Shown: piece by piece, positions 36,164 to 45,819 of the stretch
Numbering within the stretch: position 1 is the first letter of the stretch
How the letters are laid out: every line of letters starts with the position of its first letter
NCBI RefSeq assembly: GCF_031501865.1
Contig: NZ_JARRCW010000001.1
Coordinates: 2,873,001-2,937,000 of the forward strand
Length of the DNA: 64,000 bases
Origin: Pseudovibrio sp. M1P-2-3
GTDB lineage: Bacteria > Pseudomonadota > Alphaproteobacteria > Rhizobiales > Stappiaceae
Direction: 5' to 3'
Position numbers and translations under genes: made by a program
Notes under the pieces: model-generated
Seen by the model: only the letters and a program-made list of their open reading frames with translations
What the model was told of the DNA's origin: nothing
Databases searched by the model: none

Positions 36164-37027
36164 ATGAGAACTTTTATATTGGGTGTTGGGACTCAAAAGT
36201 CCGGCACTACTTGGTTTTTTAATCAATTAAAGAAAAACGAAAATTTCAAGGCACCGTTTCGTAAAGAAATGCATATTTTTGATGCAAAATTCCTTCCAAA
36301 ATGCGGGCACAGACGGTCTATTGAGCGAAGCTATGAAAATGCCCAAAAAGATGGAGCAGGCTTGGATGAACAGAAGGATGCTACTCTGAGATATCAGATG
36401 CTACAGGATCCTGAAGAGTATTTCCGCTATTATGATCGGTTATTGAGTGAGGAAAACAGTTTCACGGCTGATATCACACCAACGTATGCAGCTATTCCAG
36501 CAGACGGACTTAAACTGATTAAGAGCTCCTTCGAGCGGCTCTCAATTTCGGTTAAGGTTGTCTACTTCATAAGAGAACCTGTGACCCGCTTGGAAAGCAT
36601 GGTGAGAATGTCTTTCAGGAGACAAAAGAAAATAAGAACTGCGACTGTGGAAGACTTGATGCAAGAAATTTCTGCTCTCACACAGTCCCGAGCGGATCTA
36701 TTGCGCTCTTCCTATGATAAGGCCGTGAATAATATTCATGAATGTTTTGGGAAAGACAATGTGTATATTGGCTTTTACGAAACGATGTTTAACAAAGAAG
36801 AATTAGCAAGGTTATCTGAGTTCCTATCTATTGATCCGTCAACATTTGACGGGGCGGCTGTAATAAATGGCGCGGGCAGAAAATTTAAATACTCATCAGA
36901 ATTTTTATCAAAAGTAAAAGAAAAATATAATCATCAATATGATTTTGTTTCACAGGCGTTAGGTTTTGATCGTAAAATATGGGATCAGGCTCTGGTGAAC
37001 ATTTCAAATAACTCTACTAGTAACTAA
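36164..37027 (+). CDS. Sulfotransferase family protein
   Basis: Predicted to transfer sulfate from PAPS to a carbohydrate or other hydroxyl acceptor. The 287-residue protein has the 5'-phosphosulfate loop as TQKSGTTWF near 9-17 and the 3'-phosphate-binding segment FIREPVTRLESMVRMS near 135-150, in the right order and spacing for the family. Acceptor is unknown. It is AT-richer than the T6SS genes to its left, and it stands alone between an IS3 remnant and an IS5 remnant, which suggests acquisition with the adjoining glycan genes. Confidence 0.82.
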   Translation: MRTFILGVGTQKSGTTWFFNQLKKNENFKAPFRKEMHIFDAKFLPKCGHRRSIERSYENAQKDGAGLDEQKDATLRYQMLQDPEEYFRYYDRLLSEENSFTADITPTYAAIPADGLKLIKSSFERLSISVKVVYFIREPVTRLESMVRMSFRRQKKIRTATVEDLMQEISALTQSRADLLRSSYDKAVNNIHECFGKDNVYIGFYETMFNKEELARLSEFLSIDPSTFDGAAVINGAGRKFKYSSEFLSKVKEKYNHQYDFVSQALGFDRKIWDQALVNISNNSTSN

Positions 37028-37141
37028 TTTACTAAGTGAGTTTTCTAAGGCGCAGGAGTTTAACTTACACATCCTGCCCCGCAAACGCCTGACAAGCTGA
37101 TAGTGCCCCAATCAGGTGTGGACGATGGGTAATCTCCCCGT

Positions 37142-37625
37142 TTATGGAGGGATTACCAGCCATTTTGTCAAAGCATAGATAAATCCACCTATCTTCATCT
37201 GCTCTTTATGGCCTCTTCTTCCGGGGATTACTGCCGTACCACCGTTGACTTGCCACTGTTCCCGAATACGGTCACCGTCAAAACCCCGATCAGCGATCAA
37301 AACCATGTCCTCCGACCCATCCCGCTATAAAGGATTTCATTGCCTGTGTAATCGGAGACTTAAACGTTAAAAGTCTCAAGACGTATCAGCAGGCCATAAT
37401 ATTATAGATCAGGTGGATTTTCGTCGTAAAGCCACCTTCTGAGCGGCTAGAACCCTGTTTTTGCATCCCCCACATGTTGGTATTGCAGATGATCATGCTG
37501 ACAATCATTTGAACACTAGGGGGAACTAGACTGCTGTCATTGAGTACGGACAAGATAAATTCCTAAAGACTTGCTTGGTTCCAACGCCGAAGTTGCTGAT
37601 AAACACTGATCCATTTACTAAACTC
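37142..37625 (-). pseudogene. Degraded IS5-family transposase remnant
   Basis: On the minus strand, fragments in changing frames read MQKQGSSRSEGGFTTKIHLI, then MVLIADRGFDGDRIREQW with VIPGRRGHKEQMKIGGFIY and a stop at 37142. The order (SRGGxTTKIH, then ADRGYDxDxIR) is that of IS5-family DDE transposases, but the C-terminal catalytic part is lost and frameshifts are present. The region up to the GT2 gene (to 38100) is AT-rich with no supported gene. Confidence 0.75.
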
Positions 37626-38100
37626 TTCTGGTTGATCACGCTATTGCACTCCGGTTCAGGCAATCCAGAAGACCCTGTCAAAGACGCTGAGAGGTCCTTG
37701 GATTTACGGCCCCCTTGTCCCCGTATGACAGCTACAAACTGCTCAAAAAACGCCCATTTAGCATCACACATCAAGTGCCGTGCAAAAATAATCTCTCAAA
37801 AAGCTGCGTTGAATTACAAATTCTCTGACTTTGGGAAACTTATTTTGCAAATAAGCCTACAGGAAACTTTGGGTAAAGTATAATTTACGAATCAACAAAA
37901 ATAGATATACCCAAAATAAATATAGCGAAGATATTATTAAAAATAACTAAAATGTTATTAAGTATAATTTGACATTATCATTGCATTTAATACATATTAA
38001 TTACAAAGAATAAATAAGTTAGTCATTACCTCTACCCAATGAGTTAGTGCCGATGGTGTGTCTTACCTATATATCAAGCCAATGCAGACGGAATTAAGCT

Positions 38101-40119
38101 ATGCTTGAGCTGTTAAAAAGAATAATAAGTAAAAAACAACCAAACGAAGAAGAAAAAAGGCACTTCCTGAAAGGCAAATATAGCGATTTGGGTAGCTTTG
38201 ATGTTGAAGTTCTGGGAAGGACAGAGGCAACATTCGTCCAGTCGACTACACTTTTTGAGGGAGAAGTAGTTTCCAAAACTCCGGAGGCAGGGAAAACCAA
38301 TGTGTTGGCGTGCGTCACCATGTACAACGAACCCAGCGATCTATTTGAACAGACATTAAGTGGCTTGGCCGCATCGATTAAACATCTTCAACTTTCTAAT
38401 GACGCCATCAAATCCGAGAACATTATCATAGTTTTCATAGTTGATGGGGCAACCAAACTTCACCACTCAACTCGCCAGATGATGGTTGATCGTGGCTTGC
38501 TACCAGACAATGAAGTAGACTATTCCGCCCAAAATGCTCTAACATTATATGAAAGTGTTTTAACCTTGGAGGCCTCTTGTGCCAGCTTGAGAATCATCAC
38601 ATCTATAAAACATACCAATGGCGGTAAACTTGACAGCCATCGTTGGATATTACGCTCTATAGCACCGGGGATTGATCCAGTATGTTGGCTGCAAATCGAC
38701 GTAGGGAATGTTCCAAATCCCGAATCTCTTCTAGAAATAAGCAAGATTTTTGATAAAGATCCTACCATTGCCGCAGTTGTTCCACGTGTAGAGTTGGAAC
38801 CTGTCGGAAGTATTTTTGATCCTCTATACGCCTATCAGCACGCCGACTTTATTATGTCGCGTTTGGTGCGATTACCATCTCTAGATATTCTCGGCTATAT
38901 TGATATGATTCCAGGACAAATGTCGGCAACGCGTTGGGAGCTGTTCAATCAAAAGACAGAAACCGGGCAAACAGTTGCAGACCGTTATCTGGAGGGGCTT
39001 CAAGCAACCGCGCCCTACGATATTATACGCTTTTTAACTGAAGATGCCTTGATTGGTTTTGAGCTGATGTGTTCTGAAAAGAACAGTCTACGTGTTGTTT
39101 CAAGCTACAAGGCCATGTCACAAGTAGAACCTTGCAATACACTTGAGACATTACTAAAACAAAGAAAACGCTGGATTAATGGCGGGTCAATGTCTACATG
39201 GTACCAAGCTGTTAATCTCATGAGATACTGGCGTGCCTCAAAAGCTAAGTTGCATAGAAAGCTTCGTTTCACCTTTATAGCATTATGGACTGTCTTAACG
39301 AGCTTTCTTGCCTTGATTATTGGCCCTGCCGCAATTGTTGGCATACTCGCATTGGACATTTCGGCCGCTGAATCCTTACCTGCAGGCGCAACTGATCCTA
39401 TGCTTATTATAATTGGGATCGCAGCATTGTGTCTGGTTTTGCCGGCAAGTTTAGCAACTACCCCGTATATTGCGCGCGTCAAGCCACTTCAGGTGCGTAC
39501 CATGCTCACATTTGCAGCTATCGGTAATATTGTACTGATTGGAGTTAGCACTTTTAAGCTAGGATTATGGGCGGTGCTATTCGCAACTCTTCCAATGGTT
39601 TTCCTGTTCATCATTCTAGGACTTATACTTGGGAGGAGGACCCTACGGGTTGTTCTTCGCTCCGTATGGTCTTTTGTTTTTCTGCTGCTCCCTGTCAACC
39701 TAATGCTACAAATCTACGCCATATTTAATTTAAATAATGCGAGCTGGGGCACAAAAGGCGTTAACAAGCCCCAGTCCACCATGGACGATGTAAAGCCAGA
39801 AATTGTCGAACGTCAGCTGCGACGTTTCAGAGACGTGGCCCTGATCGGCTATTGTCTCCTTTCAAGTCTTCTGGCGGTAATGATTGTAGCGGAACCCTCA
39901 TACGTCATTCCTATTTTCGTTTTGGTTGGAACCGTACAGCTTCTGGCATACTTAGCCGCCATTACCAAAGCTCTTCAAGTAACTCCCCACTATTCAGCCC
40001 AGCGAAGTCAGGGAAACAAGTTTCCATTGCCTGCCCCTTACCAAGAGGACAATTGGGAGAGGAGCAATGTGTCAGATCCCCAATCTTTCACGGGTTTCGA
40101 TCAACCACTTAAAAAATAA
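38101..40119 (+). CDS. Chitin-synthase-like family 2 glycosyltransferase
   Basis: A 672-residue membrane glycosyltransferase resembling the chitin synthase superfamily, so probably a processive beta-linked polymer synthase using a UDP-sugar such as UDP-GlcNAc. Motifs in order: VTMYNEP near 73, substrate-binding DVGNVP near 200, TEDALIGFE near 314-322 with the likely catalytic ED, QRKRW near 353-357 (the QxxRW product-binding motif), and a SWGTKG segment near 547-552, which is characteristic of chitin synthases. About seven transmembrane helices lie between 383 and 625. No partner protein with a BcsB or PilZ domain is nearby. Bacterial cellulose or hyaluronan synthases lack SWGTKG, so those are less likely. 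Confidence 0.78.
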   Translation: MLELLKRIISKKQPNEEEKRHFLKGKYSDLGSFDVEVLGRTEATFVQSTTLFEGEVVSKTPEAGKTNVLACVTMYNEPSDLFEQTLSGLAASIKHLQLSNDAIKSENIIIVFIVDGATKLHHSTRQMMVDRGLLPDNEVDYSAQNALTLYESVLTLEASCASLRIITSIKHTNGGKLDSHRWILRSIAPGIDPVCWLQIDVGNVPNPESLLEISKIFDKDPTIAAVVPRVELEPVGSIFDPLYAYQHADFIMSRLVRLPSLDILGYIDMIPGQMSATRWELFNQKTETGQTVADRYLEGLQATAPYDIIRFLTEDALIGFELMCSEKNSLRVVSSYKAMSQVEPCNTLETLLKQRKRWINGGSMSTWYQAVNLMRYWRASKAKLHRKLRFTFIALWTVLTSFLALIIGPAAIVGILALDISAAESLPAGATDPMLIIIGIAALCLVLPASLATTPYIARVKPLQVRTMLTFAAIGNIVLIGVSTFKLGLWAVLFATLPMVFLFIILGLILGRRTLRVVLRSVWSFVFLLLPVNLMLQIYAIFNLNNASWGTKGVNKPQSTMDDVKPEIVERQLRRFRDVALIGYCLLSSLLAVMIVAEPSYVIPIFVLVGTVQLLAYLAAITKALQVTPHYSAQRSQGNKFPLPAPYQEDNWERSNVSDPQSFTGFDQPLKK

Positions 40120-40867
40120 ATATGGCTACCAAAGAGCTGATACTTGGTTTCGTAACATTTGAGAGGCTATCAGCTTGTAGGTTTTATTGACTTTTCGTAG
40201 ACACTTCTGATGCTTGATCTCAATACCCCTCCAGCACTTAAGGGGGCCGTTTTGATTGAAGTGTTAACGGCAATGTGGTTTGGCCTACCACTGACTAGCC
40301 ATAAGCCTGCGCAATATTGAAGGTCTGCTGGCGGCGCTCGAAACCGTGTTGAGCTACCAGACCATTCACAACTAGGTTAAAAAGTTCGGGCACTTCTTTA
40401 CTAGTAAAACTCGGCGGGGTCACTCATCTCCCAATAATAAGTGCACCTTGCTGACGACGGGCAAGATTACTGGCTTCTCTTATTGAACACGATGATGCTT
40501 TTAGTGTGTGGAAGCCTAATTGCGCTCTTAAAACGAACAGGAATACTGTTTTGTATTTCAGAAATTCCTGAGATATGTATCTATTCTATGAAAATAGTTA
40601 CACACAAGTAACCATGAAGAATATTGAATCAATATTTAAATATTTTTATTTATACAATTAATAACTTCCACTACGGCAACCCACCTAAAACTCCACATTA
40701 GATATAAATAAAATACATATTCACACTTGACATTAGTATATTTACCTACAACTCTACATACTTTCAAACATAACATTTCTCAAACACGATAAATTTGAGA
40801 ATATAGAATCATGAATATCAATAATATTGGAATATCAGAACATTAGCTAAAATAGTTTGGAGGGGGT
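40120..40867. other. Intergenic region with a degenerate repeat
   Basis: About 750 bases, very AT-rich in the right half (40560-40860). The left half contains a stretch near 40212-40250 that resembles another near 48238-48275. I saw no intact gene. The right part presumably holds the promoter of the downstream glycan operon. Confidence 0.5.
40212..40250 (+). repeat. Degenerate repeat, copy 1
   Basis: GATGCTTGATCTCAAT followed by a CCAGCACTTAAGGGG block resembles TATGCTTGACCTCAAT plus CCAAGTACTTAAAGGG at 48234-48270. Identity is roughly 70 per cent by eye. The two copies bracket the glycan operon. They may be pieces of one old insertion sequence, but I cannot assign a family. Confidence 0.4.
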
Positions 40868-41866
40868 ATGTCAGAGCATACTAATCATGTTTTGGTTACT
40901 GGAGGGGCTGGCTTTATTGGCTCTCACTTGTGTCTGGCTCTGTTGGAAACGGGAGCGCGTGTAACGTGCCTTGATAACCTTTCTACGGGCCAACTCAGTA
41001 ATATCACCGAGTTTTTAGATCATCCGAATTTCTGTTTTCACGAGCACGATATTACTGATCCATTTCCCCTGAAGGTGGACCAAATTTACAATCTTGCATG
41101 CCCGGCCTCTCCCCCGGATTATCAACGGGATCCAATCCATACTACGAAGACTTGTGTCGTAGGATCGCTCAATATGTTAGAACTTGCCCGCAAGAATTGC
41201 GCCCGTATCCTACAAGCTTCTACGAGTGAAATTTACGGTGATCCGCTGCAACACCCCCAAAAAGAACATTACTGGGGTAATGTGAACCCTATCGGGCCCA
41301 GAGCATGCTATGACGAAGGCAAGCGATGCGCAGAGACGTTATTTTTTGATTACAGGCGACATCACAATGTGGACATTCGGGTAGTACGTATTTTCAACAC
41401 CTACGGCCCCAAAATGCGCCCAAACGATGGGCGAGTTGTCTCCAATTTTATATCCAGCGCCATCAATGGTGAGCCGCTAACTGTTTACGGGAAAGGGGTA
41501 CAAACCCGTTCCCTTTGCTACATAAATGACCTCATCCTGGTTATGATGAAGTTTATGGCGCTCCCTGATGCCCATCCTCTACCTCTGAATATAGGCAACC
41601 CAGATGAGTACACGATCCTGTCTTTAGCCAAAATGATCTCACAGGTTTCAGGTACAAAAAACAAGGTAGTTCATCTCCCCATACCAATCGATGATCCCAA
41701 ACAGCGCAGGCCCGACATTTCAGAGGCAAAGGCCCTTCTGGACTGGGAGCCCCAAGTGCCTTTGATAGAAGGGTTACAGCGCACATATGATTACTTCAAG
41801 GCCCTACCCATATCTCCAGAACTATCAACAACAGAACCAGCAACAATGCAGGCAGGTGTGGTATGA
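40868..41866 (+). CDS. UDP-glucuronate decarboxylase-like SDR enzyme (UXS family)
   Basis: Extended short-chain dehydrogenase that most resembles UDP-xylose synthase, converting UDP-glucuronate to UDP-xylose. The 332-residue protein has the NAD-binding GGAGFIGSH near 12-20, TSEIYGDP, the catalytic Tyr148-xxx-Lys152 pair in CYDEGKRCAE, the UXS-type NPIGPRACYDEGKR block and GKGVQTRSLCYI. A good ribosome site GGAGGGGGT precedes the ATG. It is the first of seven overlapping or closely spaced genes. Relatives with other substrates (for example 4,6-dehydratases) cannot be ruled out. Confidence 0.85.
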   Translation: MSEHTNHVLVTGGAGFIGSHLCLALLETGARVTCLDNLSTGQLSNITEFLDHPNFCFHEHDITDPFPLKVDQIYNLACPASPPDYQRDPIHTTKTCVVGSLNMLELARKNCARILQASTSEIYGDPLQHPQKEHYWGNVNPIGPRACYDEGKRCAETLFFDYRRHHNVDIRVVRIFNTYGPKMRPNDGRVVSNFISSAINGEPLTVYGKGVQTRSLCYINDLILVMMKFMALPDAHPLPLNIGNPDEYTILSLAKMISQVSGTKNKVVHLPIPIDDPKQRRPDISEAKALLDWEPQVPLIEGLQRTYDYFKALPISPELSTTEPATMQAGVV

Positions 41867-42873
41867 GCGCTGCCCCGACAGTTCTGGTTACTGGAGGAGC
41901 TGGCTTCATTGGCAGCCACACATGCAAGGCACTCCATAAGGCCGGATATACTCCAGTTACCTTTGACAATCTCTCCACTGGAAACCGCTCTGCGATAAAG
42001 TGGGGACCGTTGGAAACTGGGGATATACTGGACGAAGAAAATCTTTGTCGCGTCATAGCTCAATACAAACCTGTCGCGGTCATACACTTTGCAGCCCTCG
42101 CCTATGTTGGCGAATCCGAGCAAGACCCAGCCCGTTATTACAAGAATAATGTATCCGGTCTTCTTTGCTTATTGAGCGCTATGAAGCGTTGCGATCTGCA
42201 TCACATAGTTTTTTCCAGCTCCTGCGCCACCTATGGCCTCCCTCAAAAACTGCCAATTGGAGAAGATCAGCAGCAAGAACCCATTAATGCCTATGGACGA
42301 ACAAAGCTGATCGGTGAACAAATTCTGGAAGACTTCCGACGAATTCACGGTTTCCACTACGGTATTTTGCGGTATTTCAATGCAGCTGGAGCGGATTTGG
42401 ACGGGGAGATTGGCGAGGACCATGATCCGGAAACTCATCTAATTCCCAATGTTCTTACCACCGCCTTGGGAGGGGCTAAAGTCAAGGTATTCGGCACAGA
42501 TTATGACACACCAGATGGCACCTGCATTCGCGACTATATTCATGTAGCAGATCTCGCCGATGCACACCTGCGCGCATTAACTATGCTCACTGAGAAGGAT
42601 CCTTGTTCTTTTGCCTGTAATCTGGGTTCGGGTCGCGGTGTTTCCATAATGGAAATTATCAAGGAAAGTGAGCGCCTGTTGGAAAGGCCAATTCCTTTTC
42701 AGCACGGTCCACGACGCGCAGGTGATCCACCGTTTCTTGTGGCCGACACACGCAAAGCTCAGGAACTGCTGGGATGGGCACCGCGCCATAGTGACCTGTC
42801 CACTATCTTGCGTAGCAGTCACGCTTGGCTTGCACGTAAATCCATTTTCCAAGATCAAATTATTAGAGCTTAA
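41863..42873 (+). CDS. galE: UDP-glucose/UDP-GlcNAc 4-epimerase
   Basis: NAD-dependent SDR enzyme that interconverts UDP-glucose and UDP-galactose, or the N-acetyl forms. The 336-residue protein has GGAGFIGSH near 10-18, the SSSCATYG loop, the catalytic Tyr144-xxx-Lys148 (YGRTK), RYFNAAGAD, and DTPDGTCIRDYIHVADLA, all standard GalE landmarks. It overlaps the upstream gene by four bases (ATGA). Here it presumably feeds galactose or GalNAc donors to the adjacent glycosyltransferase rather than the Leloir pathway. Confidence 0.92.
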   Translation: MSAAPTVLVTGGAGFIGSHTCKALHKAGYTPVTFDNLSTGNRSAIKWGPLETGDILDEENLCRVIAQYKPVAVIHFAALAYVGESEQDPARYYKNNVSGLLCLLSAMKRCDLHHIVFSSSCATYGLPQKLPIGEDQQQEPINAYGRTKLIGEQILEDFRRIHGFHYGILRYFNAAGADLDGEIGEDHDPETHLIPNVLTTALGGAKVKVFGTDYDTPDGTCIRDYIHVADLADAHLRALTMLTEKDPCSFACNLGSGRGVSIMEIIKESERLLERPIPFQHGPRRAGDPPFLVADTRKAQELLGWAPRHSDLSTILRSSHAWLARKSIFQDQIIRA

Positions 42874-42881
42874 AGATAGAG

Positions 42882-43829
42882 ATGAAAATTTCAGCGATTG
42901 TCCCTTGTTACAATGAGGAAGAAAACCTTGCAGCAGCGTTTGACGCTTATATCAGCGCGCTTTCTGACTATGATGATTATGAGATTATCATCACTGATGA
43001 TGGCAGTACGGACCGTTCTCTAGACATTATAAAAGAATATGCGGCCCGCAATAGCCGTATTAAATTTATCTCATTTTCAAGAAATTTCGGCAATTGTGCT
43101 GCGTTCCGCATTGGTTACAGATACGCAAAATTTGACTGGTGTGTTCAGTATGATTGCGACCTCCAGTCCCCGCCAGAGGAAACTCATAGGCTGGTGGCGA
43201 AACTGGACGAAGGCTATGATGTCGTTTTTGGAACACGCAATAATAGGGATGACCCTCTCTATAGGGTGTGGGGTACCAAAATTCAGCAGTTCATCGCCCA
43301 CAAACTGTTTGGTGTTGATGTTCCAAAGGATGCATCTGTGTTCCGCGTCATGCGCACGTCTGTCGCCAGAGATGTGATTAATTATCCTGCACGTTCCCAA
43401 TATTTTATTGCGACTGTACCTTTGGTCACCCACAATTACACATCTGTGGTGACAGAACACAATGCCCGCCGTGCAGGTGATTCTAAATGGACACTGGGCA
43501 ACATGCTCAGCCACAGTTTTGATTTGTTTCTTGGGTTCTCCCTCGCACCGCTCACCTTTATTTGGGCTCTTCTTGTAGCAGCTTTGGGGGTCTTGGGATT
43601 TGGCCTTCTTATCAATGGTAGTATTGAGAGCGGAACCCTGTCTCTTCTAGCGGTGTTCAACCTGCTGGCTCTGGCAATTTTAGGTGAGTACATCAAAAGG
43701 CCATTCAGCCAGAACCTGCCCTATAAGCAGGTTTATGTGAAAGAAACCAATATCCCCCAATGCCAAAGCGACTTTAACACGCGTGAACTTCTTGCAGAAG
43801 TTTCTGGCAAGCAGGTGCAACCAGCTTAG
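42882..43829 (+). CDS. Family 2 glycosyltransferase with two C-terminal transmembrane helices
   Basis: A 315-residue membrane glycosyltransferase of the dolichol-phosphate-mannose-synthase/GtrB/ArnC type, expected to load a sugar onto undecaprenyl phosphate. It shows PCYNEEENL near 9-17, DDGSTDRSL near 40, the DXD-like YDCDLQSPPEE near 88-98, and ends with two transmembrane helices (about 225-247 and 256-278) followed by a cytoplasmic tail. It starts eight bases after galE. The exact donor and acceptor are not visible in sequence. Confidence 0.87.
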   Translation: MKISAIVPCYNEEENLAAAFDAYISALSDYDDYEIIITDDGSTDRSLDIIKEYAARNSRIKFISFSRNFGNCAAFRIGYRYAKFDWCVQYDCDLQSPPEETHRLVAKLDEGYDVVFGTRNNRDDPLYRVWGTKIQQFIAHKLFGVDVPKDASVFRVMRTSVARDVINYPARSQYFIATVPLVTHNYTSVVTEHNARRAGDSKWTLGNMLSHSFDLFLGFSLAPLTFIWALLVAALGVLGFGLLINGSIESGTLSLLAVFNLLALAILGEYIKRPFSQNLPYKQVYVKETNIPQCQSDFNTRELLAEVSGKQVQPA

Positions 43830-43849
43830 CAAGCAAGAGGAGGAGCAAC

Positions 43850-45124
43850 GTGCTCGAAAACAACCACACTGTTCACCCTCAAGCAAACTATGCTGAGGAC
43901 AAAACAATTCTCATTCTTGGCGCGGGGCCAGATCAGTATCCCCTATACCAACGGGCTAAAGAGGCCGGTGCACGCATCATAGGAGCCGATGCCAACGCCG
44001 CATCCCTCGCCCGAGATCTTACTGATCAGTTTCTCCATATCAAAACCCGAAGAGCTGAAGAAATCCTAGAGCTCTTGGCAGGTGAGAAAATTGATGGTGT
44101 TGCATCTCCTGGAAATGACTCCTTCCACCAAACTATTTTTGATTTAGCAAAGCAGCTTGAGCTACCTCACACTCTCTCTTCAGCTGCAGTTCGTGCCTCC
44201 ATGGATAAGGGGTATTTTTCAGATAAAGCAAAAGAGATCGGGCTTTTCTCTCCCCAGCATTGCCAATCACGCAAACTTTGTAAGCTGGAGGAATTTGCAA
44301 AGAAGGCGCGTTTTCCCTTAATTGCAAAACCCTCGGACGCTTCGGGAAGCAAGGGGCTGAGTTTTTTGGACTGTATTCAGGAGCTGCCAGTTGGTTTTGA
44401 AAAAGCGGCATCTCTTTCTCCAACGCACACTGTGATTGCCGAAGAATATATTCCCGGAGACCAGTTCGGAGTGGAGACATTCTTTTATAAGGGACAGTGT
44501 ATTTTGCTTGCTGTGAGCAAGCGAGGACATACGGGCGCTCCTGATTTTCTGGTAACTCACCACCACATGTCCAAGGACCTGACAAGCAGCATCGAAAGTG
44601 AGTTGCGTTTGGCTGTAAACGCTATTGCCAAAGAGCTTGGCATTACCGATGGCCCCATTAACTTTGACGTAATCAAACCTCACTCCGGCCCTCTTTGCTT
44701 TTTGGAAATGGGCGCACGTCTTTCTGGCAACGGCTTCCCACAGCTTGTGCGCCAAGTCTTTGGTGTCGATACCTATGAATGGACACTCCAAACTGCTTTA
44801 GGCCTGTTGCTGCCAGATGCCACGGGAGCATTGGCTCCAAAACAGAGCGGCCTTTTAAAAATTCTGTCTGCAAATAAAACAGGCGTATTCGACGGTGTCC
44901 GGGGTTTGGAGCACTTTAGAAAAGAGCCAGCGTTTCGGGACCTTCACCTATTTGTCTCCAAAGGAGATCAGGTGCGCCCTTTTAAGAAGACAATCGACCG
45001 GCTGGGAACAGTTCTTCTAAGCCATGAAGATCCGGAATTGATTGAGCAAGCACTTAGGGTTCTTGAGAAAAATATTTCATTTGAAATTTCAGAGACAAAT
45101 TCAATAATAGAGGCGGTTTCATGA
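43850..45124 (+). CDS. ATP-grasp domain enzyme
   Basis: ATP-dependent carboxylate-amine/thiol ligase, 424 residues, starting with GTG after AGAGGAGGAG. The N-terminal pre-ATP-grasp fold reads ILGAGPDQYPLYQRAKEAGARIIGAD near 22-47, the ATP-binding strand is FPLIAKPSDASGSKGLSFL near 155-173, and the metal-binding loop is LEMGARLSGNGF near 285. In glycan operons such enzymes often add an amino acid or build an amide-linked substituent; here that is inference. It overlaps the next gene by four bases. Confidence 0.82.
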   Translation: MLENNHTVHPQANYAEDKTILILGAGPDQYPLYQRAKEAGARIIGADANAASLARDLTDQFLHIKTRRAEEILELLAGEKIDGVASPGNDSFHQTIFDLAKQLELPHTLSSAAVRASMDKGYFSDKAKEIGLFSPQHCQSRKLCKLEEFAKKARFPLIAKPSDASGSKGLSFLDCIQELPVGFEKAASLSPTHTVIAEEYIPGDQFGVETFFYKGQCILLAVSKRGHTGAPDFLVTHHHMSKDLTSSIESELRLAVNAIAKELGITDGPINFDVIKPHSGPLCFLEMGARLSGNGFPQLVRQVFGVDTYEWTLQTALGLLLPDATGALAPKQSGLLKILSANKTGVFDGVRGLEHFRKEPAFRDLHLFVSKGDQVRPFKKTIDRLGTVLLSHEDPELIEQALRVLEKNISFEISETNSIIEAVS

Positions 45125-45819
45125 TATCTAGACGTTTCGTTTTTTCTTTTTTGTTCGGCGGAGCCGCCTTAGCAGTGGGTCTTTATGCTCTTCTTGTTCT
45201 GCCAGCAGAGCGGGAGGTGCGCAATCTGGGCATCTTCATTTTTAAGCTATTACCGTTTTTTTGTGCCAGCTTTGCAATTGCCCTGTTCCCAGTAGAGCTG
45301 TTCTCACGTTACAAGCTCACCGTTCCACTTACTTTCCTTTGTTTTGCTGCGTTCTTCTTTGTATTCGTACCAAAAATGTTTTTTGATGTGGCGTTTAACG
45401 AAGCAGGTAACCTCTACTATATGACGCTGGTGTTTACGCCTTTTCTTATTCTGGCGTTTTCCGCAGTATTTCGATTAGGTGGTGGCAGCGGGCAAAATAC
45501 CTTGAGGATAGCCCTTGGAATGTTGTGCCTAATGCTATCCGGCTTGGAAGACCTCGCTTTTTTAACCATCAACCCTCACGAGACCGGATCCAAATATTCA
45601 CCCATTCCGGAAGTCTGGACGTGGGCCTCCCACATTAAAGTACGTATTGGACACTACCCCTCAAAGTATGAGGCTTACGCCTTTATTTCAGTGCACATTG
45701 CTCTGGCGCTGGTAATCGCACTTCACTCATTCAGCTGGCTGCGCCCTGTTGGACGCTTTATTGGTATGATTGATGGCTCTCCCCAAGCTCCACTTACTGG
45801 AAACTATGTGGCTTCATGA
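45121..45819 (+). CDS. Unknown polytopic membrane protein in the glycan operon
   Basis: I do not recognise this 232-residue protein. It has about six hydrophobic helices (near 5-28, 36-58, 65-85, 97-117, 128-147 and 187-208), short loops, and a C-terminal tail. Both of its ends overlap neighbours by four bases (ATGA), so it is clearly a real, translated member of the operon between the ATP-grasp enzyme and the GNAT protein. A conserved-looking soluble loop NPHETGSKYSPIPEVW lies between helices five and six. It could be a polymerase-like or export accessory protein. Confidence 0.65.
   Translation: MISRRFVFSFLFGGAALAVGLYALLVLPAEREVRNLGIFIFKLLPFFCASFAIALFPVELFSRYKLTVPLTFLCFAAFFFVFVPKMFFDVAFNEAGNLYYMTLVFTPFLILAFSAVFRLGGGSGQNTLRIALGMLCLMLSGLEDLAFLTINPHETGSKYSPIPEVWTWASHIKVRIGHYPSKYEAYAFISVHIALALVIALHSFSWLRPVGRFIGMIDGSPQAPLTGNYVAS

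Noticed and set aside
37526-37883. Open frames on either strand between the IS5 remnant and the GT2 gene
   Set aside because: They continue frameshifted transposase sequence or oppose it; no independent protein character.
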